A stretch of 64,000 nucleotides of DNA from Sphagnum compactum (GCA_965153455.1 OZ234503.1:3906001-3970000); one strand, 5' to 3'. Counted from the stretch's first letter, positions 1-12,319 are shown. The notes: a model not told the origin generated them from the letters alone. Made by a program: numbers and translations.

Positions 1-3000
1 GGTTTTTAAACATGCACATGATTAAAATTGTTATTGTTCTTTGGATTTATCCATAGTTTACGGCTTTAAGCCATGTATATTTGTGCGCCCTAATTCTTTT
101 ATACAAAAAGACACATCTTGGATTAAATTATATATGTGAAAAGACACTTATTGGATTAAATTACATATGAAAAGACACATTGTTTGATTTTTTTTCCTCC
201 AAGATATTTGTTGTTGTTGTTGTTGTTGATCTTTCCTTCATTGTTGAGGTCCAGAGGAGGAGAAGACAAAAACTTACTTCTTGTGGATTTAGATACTCAT
301 GTTATGATTTTTGTTGCGGATTTGAGTAAGGGGAAGGAAACCTACTTCCCCCAATAATAACTAATCCCCATCTTGTTGACTTTCAAGCCAAATGAATTCA
401 ACTTTCTTGTACTAATTACCATTCAAAGTTAAAGCAACATAACCAACCTATGATGAACAATACAACATGATCATTTGGTGCAAATTATATGCATTAGAGC
501 CAAGTAAGAAATTCATGCATGGTATTTTGGACCACAAATTGAAAAGAATGCAAAGCACACAAATGCATAAAAATGACATTAGGAATTACCTTCACATCTT
601 TGGCTTCATGTCATGAGCCACGATGGAATTCATGGATAACAAATTGAGGTGAAAACAAACCATCTATATTGATTTGTAACATTGTGAATGTCATTCATGC
701 ATGAAATTTGGAATATGAAATCTCATTGTCTTTCTTGTTGGTCTTGACATTCACATAAGTTAACATTTATCATTCATAACCATGGTATTAATACACATGT
801 CCACCATGTCATTTGACATCATTAAACCTTTCACCATGTATTACACACCCAAATTCAATAACAAATTTAATGACAATATTGAAATATGTAACATGTTATT
901 GGCGTTTTCAATTTGCATCAACAAATTGTGAGTCATTAATGATATGAAAATATTTTCATTAATTTTTTCCCTCCCATGGTGCATTCCAAAACCTTAATTT
1001 AACCAAACCAAAACCCATGGAATCCCAAAAAAAGACACGTATATTGTGCAGGGAATTTTTTTTGTGATATGTTGTTGAGTTTACAAGGTAGTCACAAACC
1101 TCATTGCCTAAGACAGAAAGATAATATATGGGGGTGCAAAACCTATCGTGCAACCCGCCCTTCTCACCCACCCCCATTCCTCCCAAATCAAATGCAAAAT
1201 TCATATTCAAAGTTCCTTTTTCTCTTCTGTTGTTGTGATTTTGTTTCATTCTAGAACATAAAATCATTGAAACAACCTCCCCCCCCCCATACACACACAT
1301 TCGTTCCTCCCAAAATGAAATACAAAATTCATATTCTTTTCTATTGTTATCCTTTTATATTGTTCAAAATGAAAATCTTAACACAAAACTTGTATTTAAG
1401 GCTTATTTATTTGCAAATTTTACATTACGATTATCTTGCAATTTGCATCAATGTTTAAAAATCAATAACATAGCTAATATTATGACATCCAAAGCATTGT
1501 CCCAAGGAATAACAACTTGAAAGATGGATCATAAAAACAAACCACAATAAAAATAAAGCTCAAGAAAGTAACACATAATGAAGAAGCAATTTGAAAGTAT
1601 TCAAACATTCTTTGAAACAAAACCTTTAATGAACATTTGATTGGACAAAATCTAAATCTAAATTCTCATTGGCTCCAAATGTGTTCTTAAAATTATAAAA
1701 TGGTTACCAAATTCATGTGACACCCATTAGTCATGTTCATTTGCCACCTTTTCAATAGACATTCTATTGTTGTAGTTCTTATTATATCTAAAAAAAAGAT
1801 ATTAATGACATTGGCAACATAATTTTTTTTCAATGAGCTTCATAACTAAGTTGGGCTTGAATGGCACTTGTATTGTAATTCATAGATTAGTTTGCACCAA
1901 TCGAGTTTTTAAATATTTTCTTAATTGAGATGTTGCTATAACCATGGGGTTTAGCTTTCATGTAATTCTTCATCGTTTTCATTCTCATTAAAACTAATCA
2001 ATGTGATAAAATTATCATCATCATAATCATTATTTTTTCATTCCTATGTGTTAACACCACCAACTCAGTGGCCTCATCATCATCATCCTTGTCCTCATGG
2101 TCCTCCTCATCGTTTCCCTTGTAGTTTTCATTGTTTACATCATCTACCTCCTCAAAAGTCATTATCATATTCATATTCATTAGTTTTGTTATCAACATTC
2201 ATAATGATCAATGCAATCTTACAAACTTGCACAATGATGACATTAACATTGGCATCACAAGACTTTTTCCATTGATTTTCATAACCCTTTAAACTAAGTG
2301 GCTTGAGTGGCATTTATATTCTAATTTATAAATTGGTTTATACTAATCAAGGTTGATATACTTTCATAGTTGAAATGTTGTTGCAATCATGAAGTTTGGG
2401 TTTTAAGTAATTGTTCATCATCTTCATTTTTGTTAAAATCTATTAGCATTCATCATCATAATAATGCTTCAAACAAGTTCATGCATATTTTATTACTTGA
2501 GTTAAGGTTATTTTTTTCATTCTCCAAGATTCATCATTATCCTTGCCAATATTATCTTGATTGTATAAATTGCTATTGCTATGATGGTTTTGTTAAAACA
2601 AAGCTTATACATGACCTAAAATTTAATTTTTTTTAAAGTGACAACATTGACAAAATCAAATGTAAATTCCCATGTTCAACATGCATATTGATCTAAATGG
2701 GCTACCAAGAGAAACATTTTATTGATTTTTCCCTTAAAGTTCATGTATGTTCAAGGATGAGAAAGACCTTCAACATCTAAATAATTAATACTTTTCTTAT
2801 GAAACATTTTGTAACAATCATCTTTCATTTAAAAAACATGACTATTTATCCTTTTATGATAATAATTATTTAATGGTTCAAATGGAAGCAAAGCTTCATA
2901 ATGGGTGGTGGAAATTTTAAATAATCTTTATGATTCATGGCAAGCCATTTGTCAAAAAATGACCATTGATATAATGTTTAATCTCATTCCATTGACATAG

Positions 3001-5290
3001 TCAAATGGTGAAAATGGCATCATTGTCCAAATTGGGTCTATGTTTTGATTTTTATTTTGAATTAAAAATTTAAAAAAAATCTTTGTCACAATTTTTTTAT
3101 TTTTTTCAAAAGCAATTGCCAAAATATTAAGAAAAAATTTGGGCCAAATTTTTTTGCTAGATTTTGACATTGTTTATGGTGTTGGACCTTGATGTAATCT
3201 CTTGTGTTTGATGTTATATCATATGGGGTTTTTTTCCCCCAAATGCATTGCCAATTCATGCTAAATATTTTTTGGGTTGATCATTAATGACAAGCTATAT
3301 ACATTAGGATATTGCATAAATAAATATATTAATAGGAAATAGTCTTTAAATAATCACATTTGGAGTTTGAATTTTTTTGATTATTTAATGGAAATTTTTT
3401 TTGTTAAGAAAATATTGTTTGAAATATTTTTATTAACTTGTTGCAAAATATTTATAGAAAAAAATGTTTTGTACCTTTTTTGCAAAATGCATGATGCTTT
3501 GGAAAAGTGATTAACCATGGGGATAACAATGATCCAAGTGTGACCATTATTGCATTCACATTATTGGAATATATAAAGTATGTAAAGAGTCATAAGGATC
3601 ATAAGTAGAGGTTTAGTTCACTCTTAGTTAATTTCCAATTGAGTTTTAATTCACTTTCAATTTATTCTTAGTTGACTTTAATCAAGTTTGAATTAATATC
3701 TAGTTAAATTTTGGTTAAATCTAAGTTAATTCCCAATTAACTTTGAATTAAGTCTGAGTTAAACCCAATTAAGTCCTACTTAACTCTTAGTCAACTTCAA
3801 ATTAAGTCTTAATTAATTCAAAGTTATCTTTTAGTTAATTCCTAATTAAGTTCTAATTAACTTTTAATTAAGTCTTAGTTACTTCTAGTTAACTCCTAAT
3901 TGACTTCTAGCTAAGTCCCAATTAAGTTTTAATTAAGTTTTAGTTAAGTTTCAGTTAACTTATAATTGACTCTTAATTAAAAAGGTTTTTAAAAAGTTAT
4001 TTTACTCGATGCACACATAAAAGCTTCCTTGAAAGCTTCCTTGAACTAGTCCCCAAAGGGTTATAAATAGAAGTGAGACCATTCATTTCTTTCAATTTGT
4101 TCAACATTAATTTTAGGTACAATCTTGCACCATAGCCTTGTCATGTTTTTTTTCATGTTCAAATTTGCATATATTAACATAATAAAAATTTGTTTTCACA
4201 TTTGTTTTGCACATCTCATGTTCTTGTTCGTAGTTTTTGAGTTATTGTTTTTGAGTCACATAATCTTGTGTTGTTCTGTGTTTGAAAATTAGATTTAGAC
4301 CTTTTTTTTAACCTTTGTTCTTATGAATCTTTGTGTTCTTGACAATAATCATAGTTATAGAACCAGTGGTCCTCATAAGCCAAACAAGGTAATCGCCTAA
4401 CATTATTGATTACATTTCATTTTCATGGAGAACATGTAAAAATGATTTTCTTTTTTCATTTTAAAGATTAGATGGAGGTTATACTTCTTGAAGTGTCCCG
4501 ATGGTTACCTAGACAAGTTGTGGTTACCTAGACAACAACTTGAACCCAACAGAAAATTGTTTATTGACCAGTTACCATCCATCCTTCATCACAAGGCAAG
4601 TTTGAGACTGGGCTTTTGTGATACAAATGAACTGGTGATCCATAATACAGTTTAGCCAAATTTGGCTATAAACAGGTCCATATGAAAGTTTCAAAAAAAG
4701 TTTGATTTTCCTTCACATTTCTGGCTCAGTTTTTTTTTTTTTTTGGTGGCGAAGTTTCACAGCTTCTATTTATTTATATATAATAAAATGAAAAAAATGA
4801 TTTAAAAAAATTTAAAGATTATTTTCGCCATTTTTCAAAATAGAAAAGTTAAATTAGGCACATTTAGAGCTAGGCAATTCCTAGGTCACCACTTGTAACA
4901 AGACTTTTCTAAAAATGCTACAGCCCACCTAGGGCAATCGCCATTAATGTTAATTAATGCTGGGTATCCTCGCAGTGGACTTGAGGAATTTGAGATAAAA
5001 AAACCTTGTTCTGGCTACGTGCTAGAACCCAATAGAGAAATGTGACGATATTTTAAATATATATATATAAATTTGGCGACTGAAAAGTAAAAAAACACAT
5101 TAGTTTTAGCCATTTTAATTTTTTTAAAAAAGAAGCCAATTTAAAGAAGAGATTTAAAGATTCGGTATAGGAGAAAGGCCTGTGTCAGAAGAAGATCCCA
5201 GTACAGCCTGGCTGGTACCTGGCTGAAAACAAACAGGTATCTTCAGGCAGGTAAGTGAGCTGAAAATACAAAGGCAAAAATCCAGGCAGT
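1..5290. other. AT-rich intergenic region, no gene seen
   Basis: No reading frame here has the composition of a protein that I recognise. The sequence is strongly AT-rich with poly-A/T runs, a short TGT trinucleotide run near 210-228, a poly-C run near 1280, and the TTAA-rich degenerate array listed separately at about 3612-3985. Short open frames, such as those near 2050-2270 and 2950-3170, are low-complexity and are not supported as genes. Confidence 0.7.
3612..3985. repeat. degenerate TTAA-rich tandem array
   Basis: About 370 bp are built from a loosely repeated short motif of the type AGTTAATTCCAATTAAGTCT, with units of roughly 12-25 bp that alternate between AGTTAA and AATTAAGT. The repeat is clear by eye but diverged, so no single period fits throughout. 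It looks like an old satellite or slippage-derived array. No coding content is seen. Confidence 0.7.
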
Positions 5291-5457
5291 GCTTTAGGGT
5301 TTAGAGAAGTGAAAGAAAAGAGAAGAGAACAGGTTTAGGGTTTAAAGAACGGAAGAGAAGGAGAAGAGAAAGAGAAGAGAAGAGTTTTGGAGAAGAGAAG
5401 AGATGAGGTTTAGAGTTCAAGGAAGAGAAAGAGAAGAGAAGAGGTTTAGGGTTTAGA
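5291..5457 (+). promoter_or_regulatory. GA-rich leader with telo-box-like motifs
   Basis: Just before the ATG at 5499 lies a purine-rich (GAGAA) stretch carrying three TTTAGGGTTTA-type motifs, near 5291, 5336 and 5448. These resemble the plant telo-box (AAACCCTAA and its complement), which is common in promoters and leaders of translation-related and growth-related genes. The GA-rich run just before the start codon suggests a 5' untranslated leader. The regulatory role is inferred from motif and position only. Confidence 0.45.
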
Positions 5458-5498
5458 GAAGAGAAGAGAGAAGAGAGAAGAGAAAGAGAGAAGAGATC

Positions 5499-6778
5499 AT
5501 GGCCGCGATGGCGACTCTTCTGTCTTGCTGCTCCTCGTGTGCATGTGTAATGATGCCGGTGAGGCCTCCTCCTCCTGCATCTTCTTCTTCTTCTGCTTCT
5601 TCGTCTTCTGCAGCCTCTTCTTCTAGTTGTCGTCCGTCTGTCGCATGCTGGAGGCAGCAGCAATCGTGGAGATATGGTGGTGTGGGGAGTGGACAGGTAC
5701 GAAGAGGAGAGAGAAGAATGGATGAGGAGGATGATGATGGAGTGAGGCGGCTTGTTGTTGGTAGCGGGATGATGAGGAGAAGGGACATGAACCGTATGGC
5801 GCATAGCGAGCGACGAGTAGGAGGAGTGGTTCGAGGGATGGCTCCTGATGAAGAGAAGATGACCAGGCGGTCGCCTCTTGATTTTCCTTTGGTAAGGATT
5901 TTTTTTCCCTCCGTTGCCCTAGATCTTGTTTCCTTTGGAAGCTCGTTGTACGAGAAAAAAAGGATTTTGTTCGTCTCCTTGGTGGGATTTTGGCTTAAGA
6001 AAACAGGAGGATGATTAGGGCTGGATTTTTTATTGCGGTTGTTGTTGCTACATGGTGCGTGTCTGAGGATGATTAGAGTTTTAGTTTTGTGGAAGAGGAA
6101 TCATGTTTTGAGATGTGCCAGCTGAAAGAAATTAGGGTTTTGCTAGTGTAAGTAGGGTTGCAGAACCCTATTTTCAAGAGCATACTTGGATTTCTCTAGA
6201 GTTCCCTGCAAGCAAGGGAAGGGATAGGGAACTGGGTGTTTGATTATTTTTGGCATTCCATTGGAAGAGTAAATGTCCCTTCTTGATGGAAAGATCTTTC
6301 CAACTGCATATACTGTAGACACCATTCTAAGCTCCTGTGTGGCCTTGTGGCTTGGGGCAGTACAACTCCCCTGTTTGTTCTCCATTCGTTGTTTGTCTGT
6401 GATATTCTGTTTATCTTTCTGTATTCAATGTGCAACAGTTTAGGTTGAGAAATTCACCCAGTAACCTAAGTGAGCTTTGTAGTTCTTTGTGTATTGGTCA
6501 AAGACCTTATTGAATGTCTTGTTTAATTAAGTGTTCCTCTGGCTGGCAAATAAATGTTGGGTTTTAATGAACTATATGTATGTTTTGCTATGAGTGGCCA
6601 GGAATGGGATCGACCCCGACCTGGGCGGAGACCTGACATCTTTCCTCAGTTCAGCCCTATGAAGACACCACTGCCACAGCCATTGCCAGCTGATCCTCCT
6701 GAAGAAGATGAGGAGGAGGATGGCAAAAAGGAGGAGGAGGAGGAAGAGCCTGAGAACGAGCCTGAGAAAGAAGAATAA
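5499..6778 (+). CDS. small acidic plant protein, probably plastid-targeted (2 exons)
   Basis: Proposed exons are 5499-5891 and 6602-6778. Exon 1 ends TTG|gtaagg in phase 0, and the next exon follows an ag acceptor at 6600-6601 and begins EWDRPRP. The product is 189 aa. Residues 1-50 are rich in Ser, Ala and Cys with few acidic residues, as in a chloroplast transit peptide. The middle is Arg-rich. The end carries the segment RRSPLDFPL-EWDRPRPGRRPDIFPQFSPMK, split by the intron, followed by PLPADPP and a long Glu/Asp/Lys tail ending at TAA. From memory, the GRRPDIFPQFSPMKTPLP core is shared by small uncharacterised plant proteins, but I cannot name the function. Plastid targeting is inferred from composition. 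The intron is 710 bp and a second ATG in exon 2 (6588) lies upstream of the acceptor. Confidence 0.72.
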
Positions 6779-7131
6779 ATTTGAAACGCATGTTTTGCTA
6801 ATGAATTTTGTCAGAAATTGTTGGACCAGTATTTGATGCTGATATCTTTTGCTGCCAGTTATCCAGTATCTCGACATTAGGTAATCATCTTGGCAGAAAG
6901 GTGATTCAGTTAGGCTTTGAGATGAGTGAAAAGTGGGAGGAAAAATAGAGCCTGCTTTGGCCATAGTGTTGTGAGTTTTAAAATCCGAAAGGAAGTCTGA
7001 TCAAATGTAATTGATTGGGTACTATTAAGTTTTCTCTATGGATTGTTTTGCACCACAGCCACTGCCATGTTAATATTGAGTTTTGCTGGTGAGCAAAACA
7101 TCCCTGGTAACCACCACCCATTGGAGACATC

Positions 7132-9211
7132 TTAAAGCAGGGGGTGTTGACCATCACCACCCTCAAAAGTTCCCTGAGTGTAATTATTGCTGTTTGAGCA
7201 GCCAGGAAAGGCTGACCACAGGCTTGCTCCAAAGCCTTGATCTTCTCTGATGGCTTTCTTGCAATCTGCACCCTGATGTGCATGTTGAATTTGATTGAGA
7301 TGGCATGCTTTATCATATGCTGCTTGCACAGTGTGCCGGAACCTTGCATGGTGAGATTGAGATGTGGTTCCTTTGTTCCTCATGTATATGCCATCCTGGA
7401 AGTTTTCACCTGGTGTGATTCCAGATGCAGTGTCAATAGGTGGAACTGCTTGAAGTGGAGCTACTTGTTGGACGTCAATTTGTGGCAGGAACCTCACTGC
7501 CGTTGCACATGTAGATGGTGTTATGCCAACAACACCTAGAATACCCTGAGGGTGAAACTGATGAGGTTCCTGTTGGATGTCCGGCTGACTTACAAATCTC
7601 ACACCTCCTGAAGCTCTAGCTCTGTGTATCCATCCCTCCGTCATCAACAATGCACCCAAAAACAAATTGATCAAGAAAAGCTGTCAATACTTTTTGGCAG
7701 CAAAGATATGATATTTGTTATCAGGTATCTGAATCTGATTAACCAGATCCAAGCACAGTAGCTTGCAAAGCAGGAGACTGGCTGCACAAACCAATGCAAA
7801 TCAAGCTGGAAAGTTTACCTTGTGATAGATTGGATAAACCTCATCTATTCACTCACCTTTTGGGAGCTGGTGGATTGAACATATCCTCATTGATTGTGGC
7901 ACTCAGAGGAAGAGACTTGACATCTAAAATCTGCATGATCTACCCAACCACAAAGCAACAGTTGATTGCTTGATGATTTTGCAAAGGTTGGTTGTTTGAT
8001 GATGTTGCAAGAACATGACTTGTTCCTGTCTGATCATGGTTGTGGTGTAGCTTGCATGATGGAATTTTACCTCATCATTCTCTGGCCTGTTGTTGCAAAG
8101 GTTAGTTGATGAATCTGTTTGAAGAACATGAAGCAAATTGACTTGCTCTTCCTGATCATGGTTGGGGTAGCTGGGATGATGGTCTTTTACCTCATCATTC
8201 TCTGGCCTGTTGTCATTGTTGTGCACATGCAAGAGTGACATGCACGAGGAGACAAAAACAAAGAGATGATCAAATTTGTCATTTTCTAATCATTTGTAGT
8301 TTTAATAATTACTATGCAAGAATGGATCATAAGATTGCTTATCAAACAAAAGATCCAACAGTACTTAGGCACACGTGTGACAATTGCACCAACAGAGTGA
8401 GAAGAGAAGTTTGTTGCCCAGAGAGTTCTGGAAGCACCAGGGTAGACAAAATCTTAATACCTGTAGCAATTGGCATATTGATCTTTCAATGAGATATTGC
8501 ATTGAGCTTCCAAGCGTAAGATTTGGTGTTCCAAACTGTAACAGTTTCCATTGCACCCGCCAAACAAAACACCTAATTTAGATCAGATTCAAATCAGCTT
8601 TTAGCAGATTAAACTTTCAAATGATCATTACCAATTGCAGAGATCCATTACCAATATCAGATCCATGCACCAGCAATCCCATTTGCAAAGAATAAATTTA
8701 AGCTGGAGAACAACATTGTCACCGCTATGCTTACATTTCAGTGCGACGCTTTGGATCCACATCTGCAAATCTTTTGATCAGATCTGCAACACTATTGATG
8801 AACAAACCACAAAGTGAATCAAGGAGAATTTTTCTTTGAATATGAGAACTGGAACAAACCACACAATCAAAGGCACAGTCTGCAGGTGTAAGAGAATTTT
8901 CATTGTTGATCAGTGAAACAAATTTTGATCAGGACCCAAGAACAAAATAGTTTATTCTTCTTCTGGTAACTCATAGAGTGCAGATATTCTTCTTCTTCTT
9001 GTGTACATATACATACTCTTACATCGTACCTCGTATTGCAATAGTACAGAAGTTCTCCGGTTGGGGAGAATGCAATAATTGCAACATCAGTGTCACATAA
9101 GATTGAAAGTTCACAAGCTTTCTTCAACACACCATTGCCTCTCTTTGCAAAAGTGGATCTCCGATTGTTTTCTTCCTCTAGCTTCTTCGTCTCTATCTTT
9201 ACCTTACCCAT
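7132..9211 (-). CDS. MADS-box transcription factor, MIKC*-like (exons partly resolved)
   Basis: Exon 1 (9211 down to 9030) encodes a complete MADS domain of about 60 residues, starting MGKVKIETKKLEEENNRRST and containing FAKRGNGVLKKACELSILCD and FSPTGELLYYC. The F-A-K-R, ELSILCD and FSPTG features resemble MIKC* (AGL30/65/66/104-type) proteins more than classic MIKCc proteins. The donor after AG at 9030 is gtacga. Exon 2 (8791-8735) encodes SVADLIKRFADVDPKRRTE, like the I-region of that group, and keeps phase. A third exon (8535-8461) encodes LEHQILRLEAQCNISLKDQY, like the start of a K-box coiled coil. Reading frames at 7924-8230 (a duplicated PENDEVK segment) and 7132-7640 (Gln/Pro/His-rich, ending at a stop) probably give the C-terminal domain, but their splice sites are unresolved. 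MADS proteins bind CArG-box DNA as dimers in the nucleus. An in-frame upstream ATG at 9268 exists, but the domain begins at 9211. The first three exons are fairly sure and the rest are tentative. Confidence 0.75.
8003..8241. repeat. 120-bp tandem duplication inside the MADS-box gene
   Basis: The segment TTTTACCTCATCATTCTCTG occurs at 8065 and again at 8185, a spacing of 120 bp, and flanking sequence such as TGATCATGGTTG also repeats. On the minus strand the duplication is a multiple of three and gives two copies of a PENDEVK-containing peptide. Each copy also contains an acceptor-like CAACAG followed 16 bases later by GAG|gtaaaa, so it could alternatively be a duplicated micro-exon. Confidence 0.75.
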
Positions 9212-9269
9212 TTTGTTTGCTAAATTTTGTCTGAAGCTCAAAAAAAGCTTGTGAGGATCAGTACCCAAA

Positions 9270-11270
9270 ACCCACTAAGAAAAAGAAAACACACACACAC
9301 ACACTAGATAGCAACAAAACTTCCCATCATCAAGCGCCTGATTCAAGGTTTCAAAACTTTGTTGGTGAAAATGAACTACTTCATGGCTGATTCCTTCCTC
9401 CAAGTTCCATGATATTTTTGCATGCAAACATTGGATCCCCCTTATTTGATCTAAATTCTGGATAATTGCATGAGGAGGATTTTTTTTGATTTTTTTTTTT
9501 GGTTGGGGGAAAAAGGACTAGAATTGGGGGCTAACCAGAGGCTAACTGACAGTTAACCACTGGGTTTGGTCGGGTTTCCTGCAATCAAGGGTCTGATTTT
9601 TTCGAACCAAAACCAATACTGGAATTGGGATTTTTTTTAATTTTTTTTTTTGGGAAGAACCAGGCCCAGAACTGGATTCCAAGTTTCATTTTTTTTGTAA
9701 TCTAGTATTGGAATTGGAATTGATCTAATTAGTTTTTTTAGAACTGAAATTGGAGGTTTTATTTTCTTAAAAGTCAAGAACTGCCCAACACTAGTTAGTA
9801 ATTGCGAGTGTTGTATAGTTCTTGATTTCAAAAGGAACTTTTGATCTCAATTCTTAAAAATAAAATAAAATATGAAACGTCTAGTTCGATTTTGAGACCA
9901 GTTCTTTGGATTTCTAAACTTTCAATTTTAATCATTTTCACAAAGAATTTAGAACTTGTGCGATTGAAAACCAAGTCTGATTTCATTTCCATTAGGCTAC
10001 ACACAACTTACTAAACAAGTTTTTTCTTTATTTTAATATGAATTTGTTCACCTAGTGCACATAGTTAAAAATAGAGATTATATTATGTATAATCAATCAA
10101 ATGCAATAACTTGTTTAAAATGTAGAGTAAGCTTTCTATATATATATATATATACATATATAATACAAATTATCATTATCTATTGAGAGAACATGAGCCT
10201 CTTAAAAGCAAAGGCAACACCCCGAATCCAAGCTCTAATTCCATTTTGAAAAAAAGAAGACTGATTGCTCGGTTAGGTTCCAACAACACTTCCAACAAAA
10301 CTGAAAACCTATCATCTGAAGACATTAGAACCTGTGACCTATATAACTTGGACCCGAATGTGCCAAAATCTCAGAAGCTGCCAACATTGGTACTAAATTA
10401 CCCTCCAACCCCCAAGAGAGAAACCATTTTGTTCACCAGGATCTTACATTGTTCAAGATATCTTGTGTAGAATGTAGAGTTTCAACATTCTTCAAGAAAC
10501 CCTAAACCCTTGGGCCGAGGGGGTGGCATTAGTTAGTCCGATGTAGTTGTTACTTTTGGAACATGATTCAAGCATGCAAGTTTCGTTTTTCTTTTGGTAG
10601 AGTTATGTGGGGTATGAGTCATTTATAAATTATGCTATTGCACTTAAACATCGCTATTGCATGTACATAATTTCACATGGTTTGTGTCATGACATGTACC
10701 CACCCCATTTGCAGCTGTTTCTTGTAGTCTAATGGTAACACAAGGCATTCTTATATTCCCCCAAGTATGACATTGAAAAAAGTTAGCAGATTGTACAAAC
10801 AATTGCTTGCTAACGATAGATGATGGATGGATTATTCATGCACGAGTTTTCACTGATCAACGAGCTTGCTCCACTGGTAGGAGCTCTCTGAATCCATTGT
10901 CATACCCTACTAATCAAGACTCTTCCTTCACATCCCACTCTCTGTTCCTTTCTTTCTTACCTGGTCATAGGTAGCTCCAAAATAATCTCCCTCATCTAGC
11001 ACTCCAAGACTCTATTCTTCAATGCAAAGTCAAGAAGAAGCCCATAAGACTAACAATATGAGCTGGGTGTACCACCCATATGACATGTATATAACCCTCT
11101 ACCAGTTTTGCGGGCATTCCCTCCCCACAGTTAGTATGATTTTCTCCTCATGGCACAAGTGAACTTTTAGTTGAACCCAAAGTGATTTTTAGACTCAACC
11201 CAAGAGAAGATCCTCCGTATATTATTTGATGTTTGATGGGTACGCAGAAGTGAGAGGGTCTCTCCTCACA
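9270..11270. other. intergenic region, no gene supported
   Basis: This contains a CA run near 9288-9302, poly-T runs and a TA microsatellite near 10138-10160. A 95-codon frame at 10183-10470 on the plus strand has a mixed polar composition but no recognisable domain and no clear splice context, so I leave it uncalled. Nothing else is seen. Confidence 0.55.
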
Positions 11271-11318
11271 TTTGTTCATGTATATTTGGAACTCTGACTT
11301 CTGTGGGATGGAGATATG

Positions 11319-12092
11319 TTAGTGTACACACGATGATGAGTCCATCTGAGGTTCACCCCTCTTGTATGGAGATAAGGAACTAGATTGAGTTTCATCTGTT
11401 TCATCTGCATCAGATGAGGAACTAGATTGAGCTTCCTCCACAGATGCATAGTACATGGTATGTGGGTTGTGAAAAGTATGGGAGTATTCATATGCAGACA
11501 ATGCATATGGGGATGAGGAACTAGATTAAGTTTTATCCGTAGATGAATAAGAAGATAAGGAATTAGATTGAGCTTCATACATAGATGCATAGTACATGGG
11601 ATCTGAATGGTGAGAGTGGGGGTATTTATATGTAGAAGACATCATATATGGGGATGTAGAGAAAGTGAATTCAGTTGGAGCTTGTGCATAGGATTCAGAT
11701 GTATTGAAGGAAGTCTGATATTGGGTTAGAACATATGGACCAGCAGGATTACCTGTGTAGTCCATACAATAGTATCTAGGTTCATATGAATTCTCATCAA
11801 AGTAGAATGAACCTGGGAAATAAAAATATGGAGGAGGAGGAGGCATGGGAAGTATGGAAGGGTGACAATAACAAGGAGGACAAGGGCAATGACAAGGAGG
11901 AGGATTGGGGCATGGAGGAGGAGGGGAACAAGGACAGGGAGGAGGGCAGCAATGACAAGGAGGAGGACAACAGCAACAACAAGGAGCAGGAGGGGGTGGA
12001 GGAGGAGGAGGAGGAGGAGGAGGAGTGGGAGGAGGAGCTAATTGTGCTTTCCACTCCTCTGACAACCACCTAGCAAATCTGTCAGCCAGCAT
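11319..12092 (-). pseudogene. Pro/Cys-rich reading frame with one in-frame stop
   Basis: The frame opens at 12092 (MLADRFARWLSEEWKAQL) and continues into a Pro run, a region of repeated Pro-Cys clusters (PPPCHC, PCPCSPPPPC), then a Tyr/Ser-rich part, and stops with TAA near 11526 after 188 aa. Reading on in the same frame gives about 68 further residues with the same composition, ending with a stop near 11319. The C-terminal part is an internal repeat of about 40 residues (SPY..S.YKYPH...MYYAS..EAQS). At the stop, the other repeat copies read CAA (Gln) in the context AAACTCAATCTAG or AGCTCAATCTAG, so the TAA looks like a single C-to-T change. The function is unknown. Either the truncated 188-aa form is real, or the gene is recently broken. 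An upstream exon is possible, because CTGACAG precedes residue 6. Confidence 0.5.
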
Positions 12093-12220
12093 TCAACTGA
12101 GGTTCAATTCAACATGAGAAAAGTTAAACAACTTATGTTTGCCAACAAAGTGTATTCATTGGGTATCATGGGAGTTTTTTTTAAGAATCTAAAAAATGTC
12201 AATTTTTATACCATGTAATC

Positions 12221-12319
12221 TAATGCCCTTGGCTGTGGGCATTACAGAATCAGGCCCACCTCGTGCAGGCCCTTATTCTAGTAATACCTCCACCATAATG
12301 CCCACAACCAAGGGCATTA
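12221..12319. repeat. inverted repeat with self-palindromic arms (hairpin or MITE-like)
   Basis: The arm at 12221-12244, TAATGCCCTTGGCTGTGGGC plus ATTA, is matched by its reverse complement at 12296-12319 with a single mismatch. Each arm is also an imperfect palindrome (TAATGCCC...GGGCATTA). The roughly 50-bp loop contains GGCCCA/CAGGCCC complementarity. The total of about 99 bp could fold into a long hairpin. It is most likely a small foldback element. No open frame is present. Confidence 0.75.

Noticed and set aside
5301-5804. 167-codon minus-strand frame rich in Arg, His and Leu
   Set aside because: It is the antisense shadow of the GA-rich leader and exon 1 of the plus-strand acidic-protein gene.
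11786-12073. Plus-strand Glu/Lys-rich frame of 95 codons
   Set aside because: Antisense of the Pro/Cys-rich minus-strand frame; the composition follows from the GGAGGA repeat.
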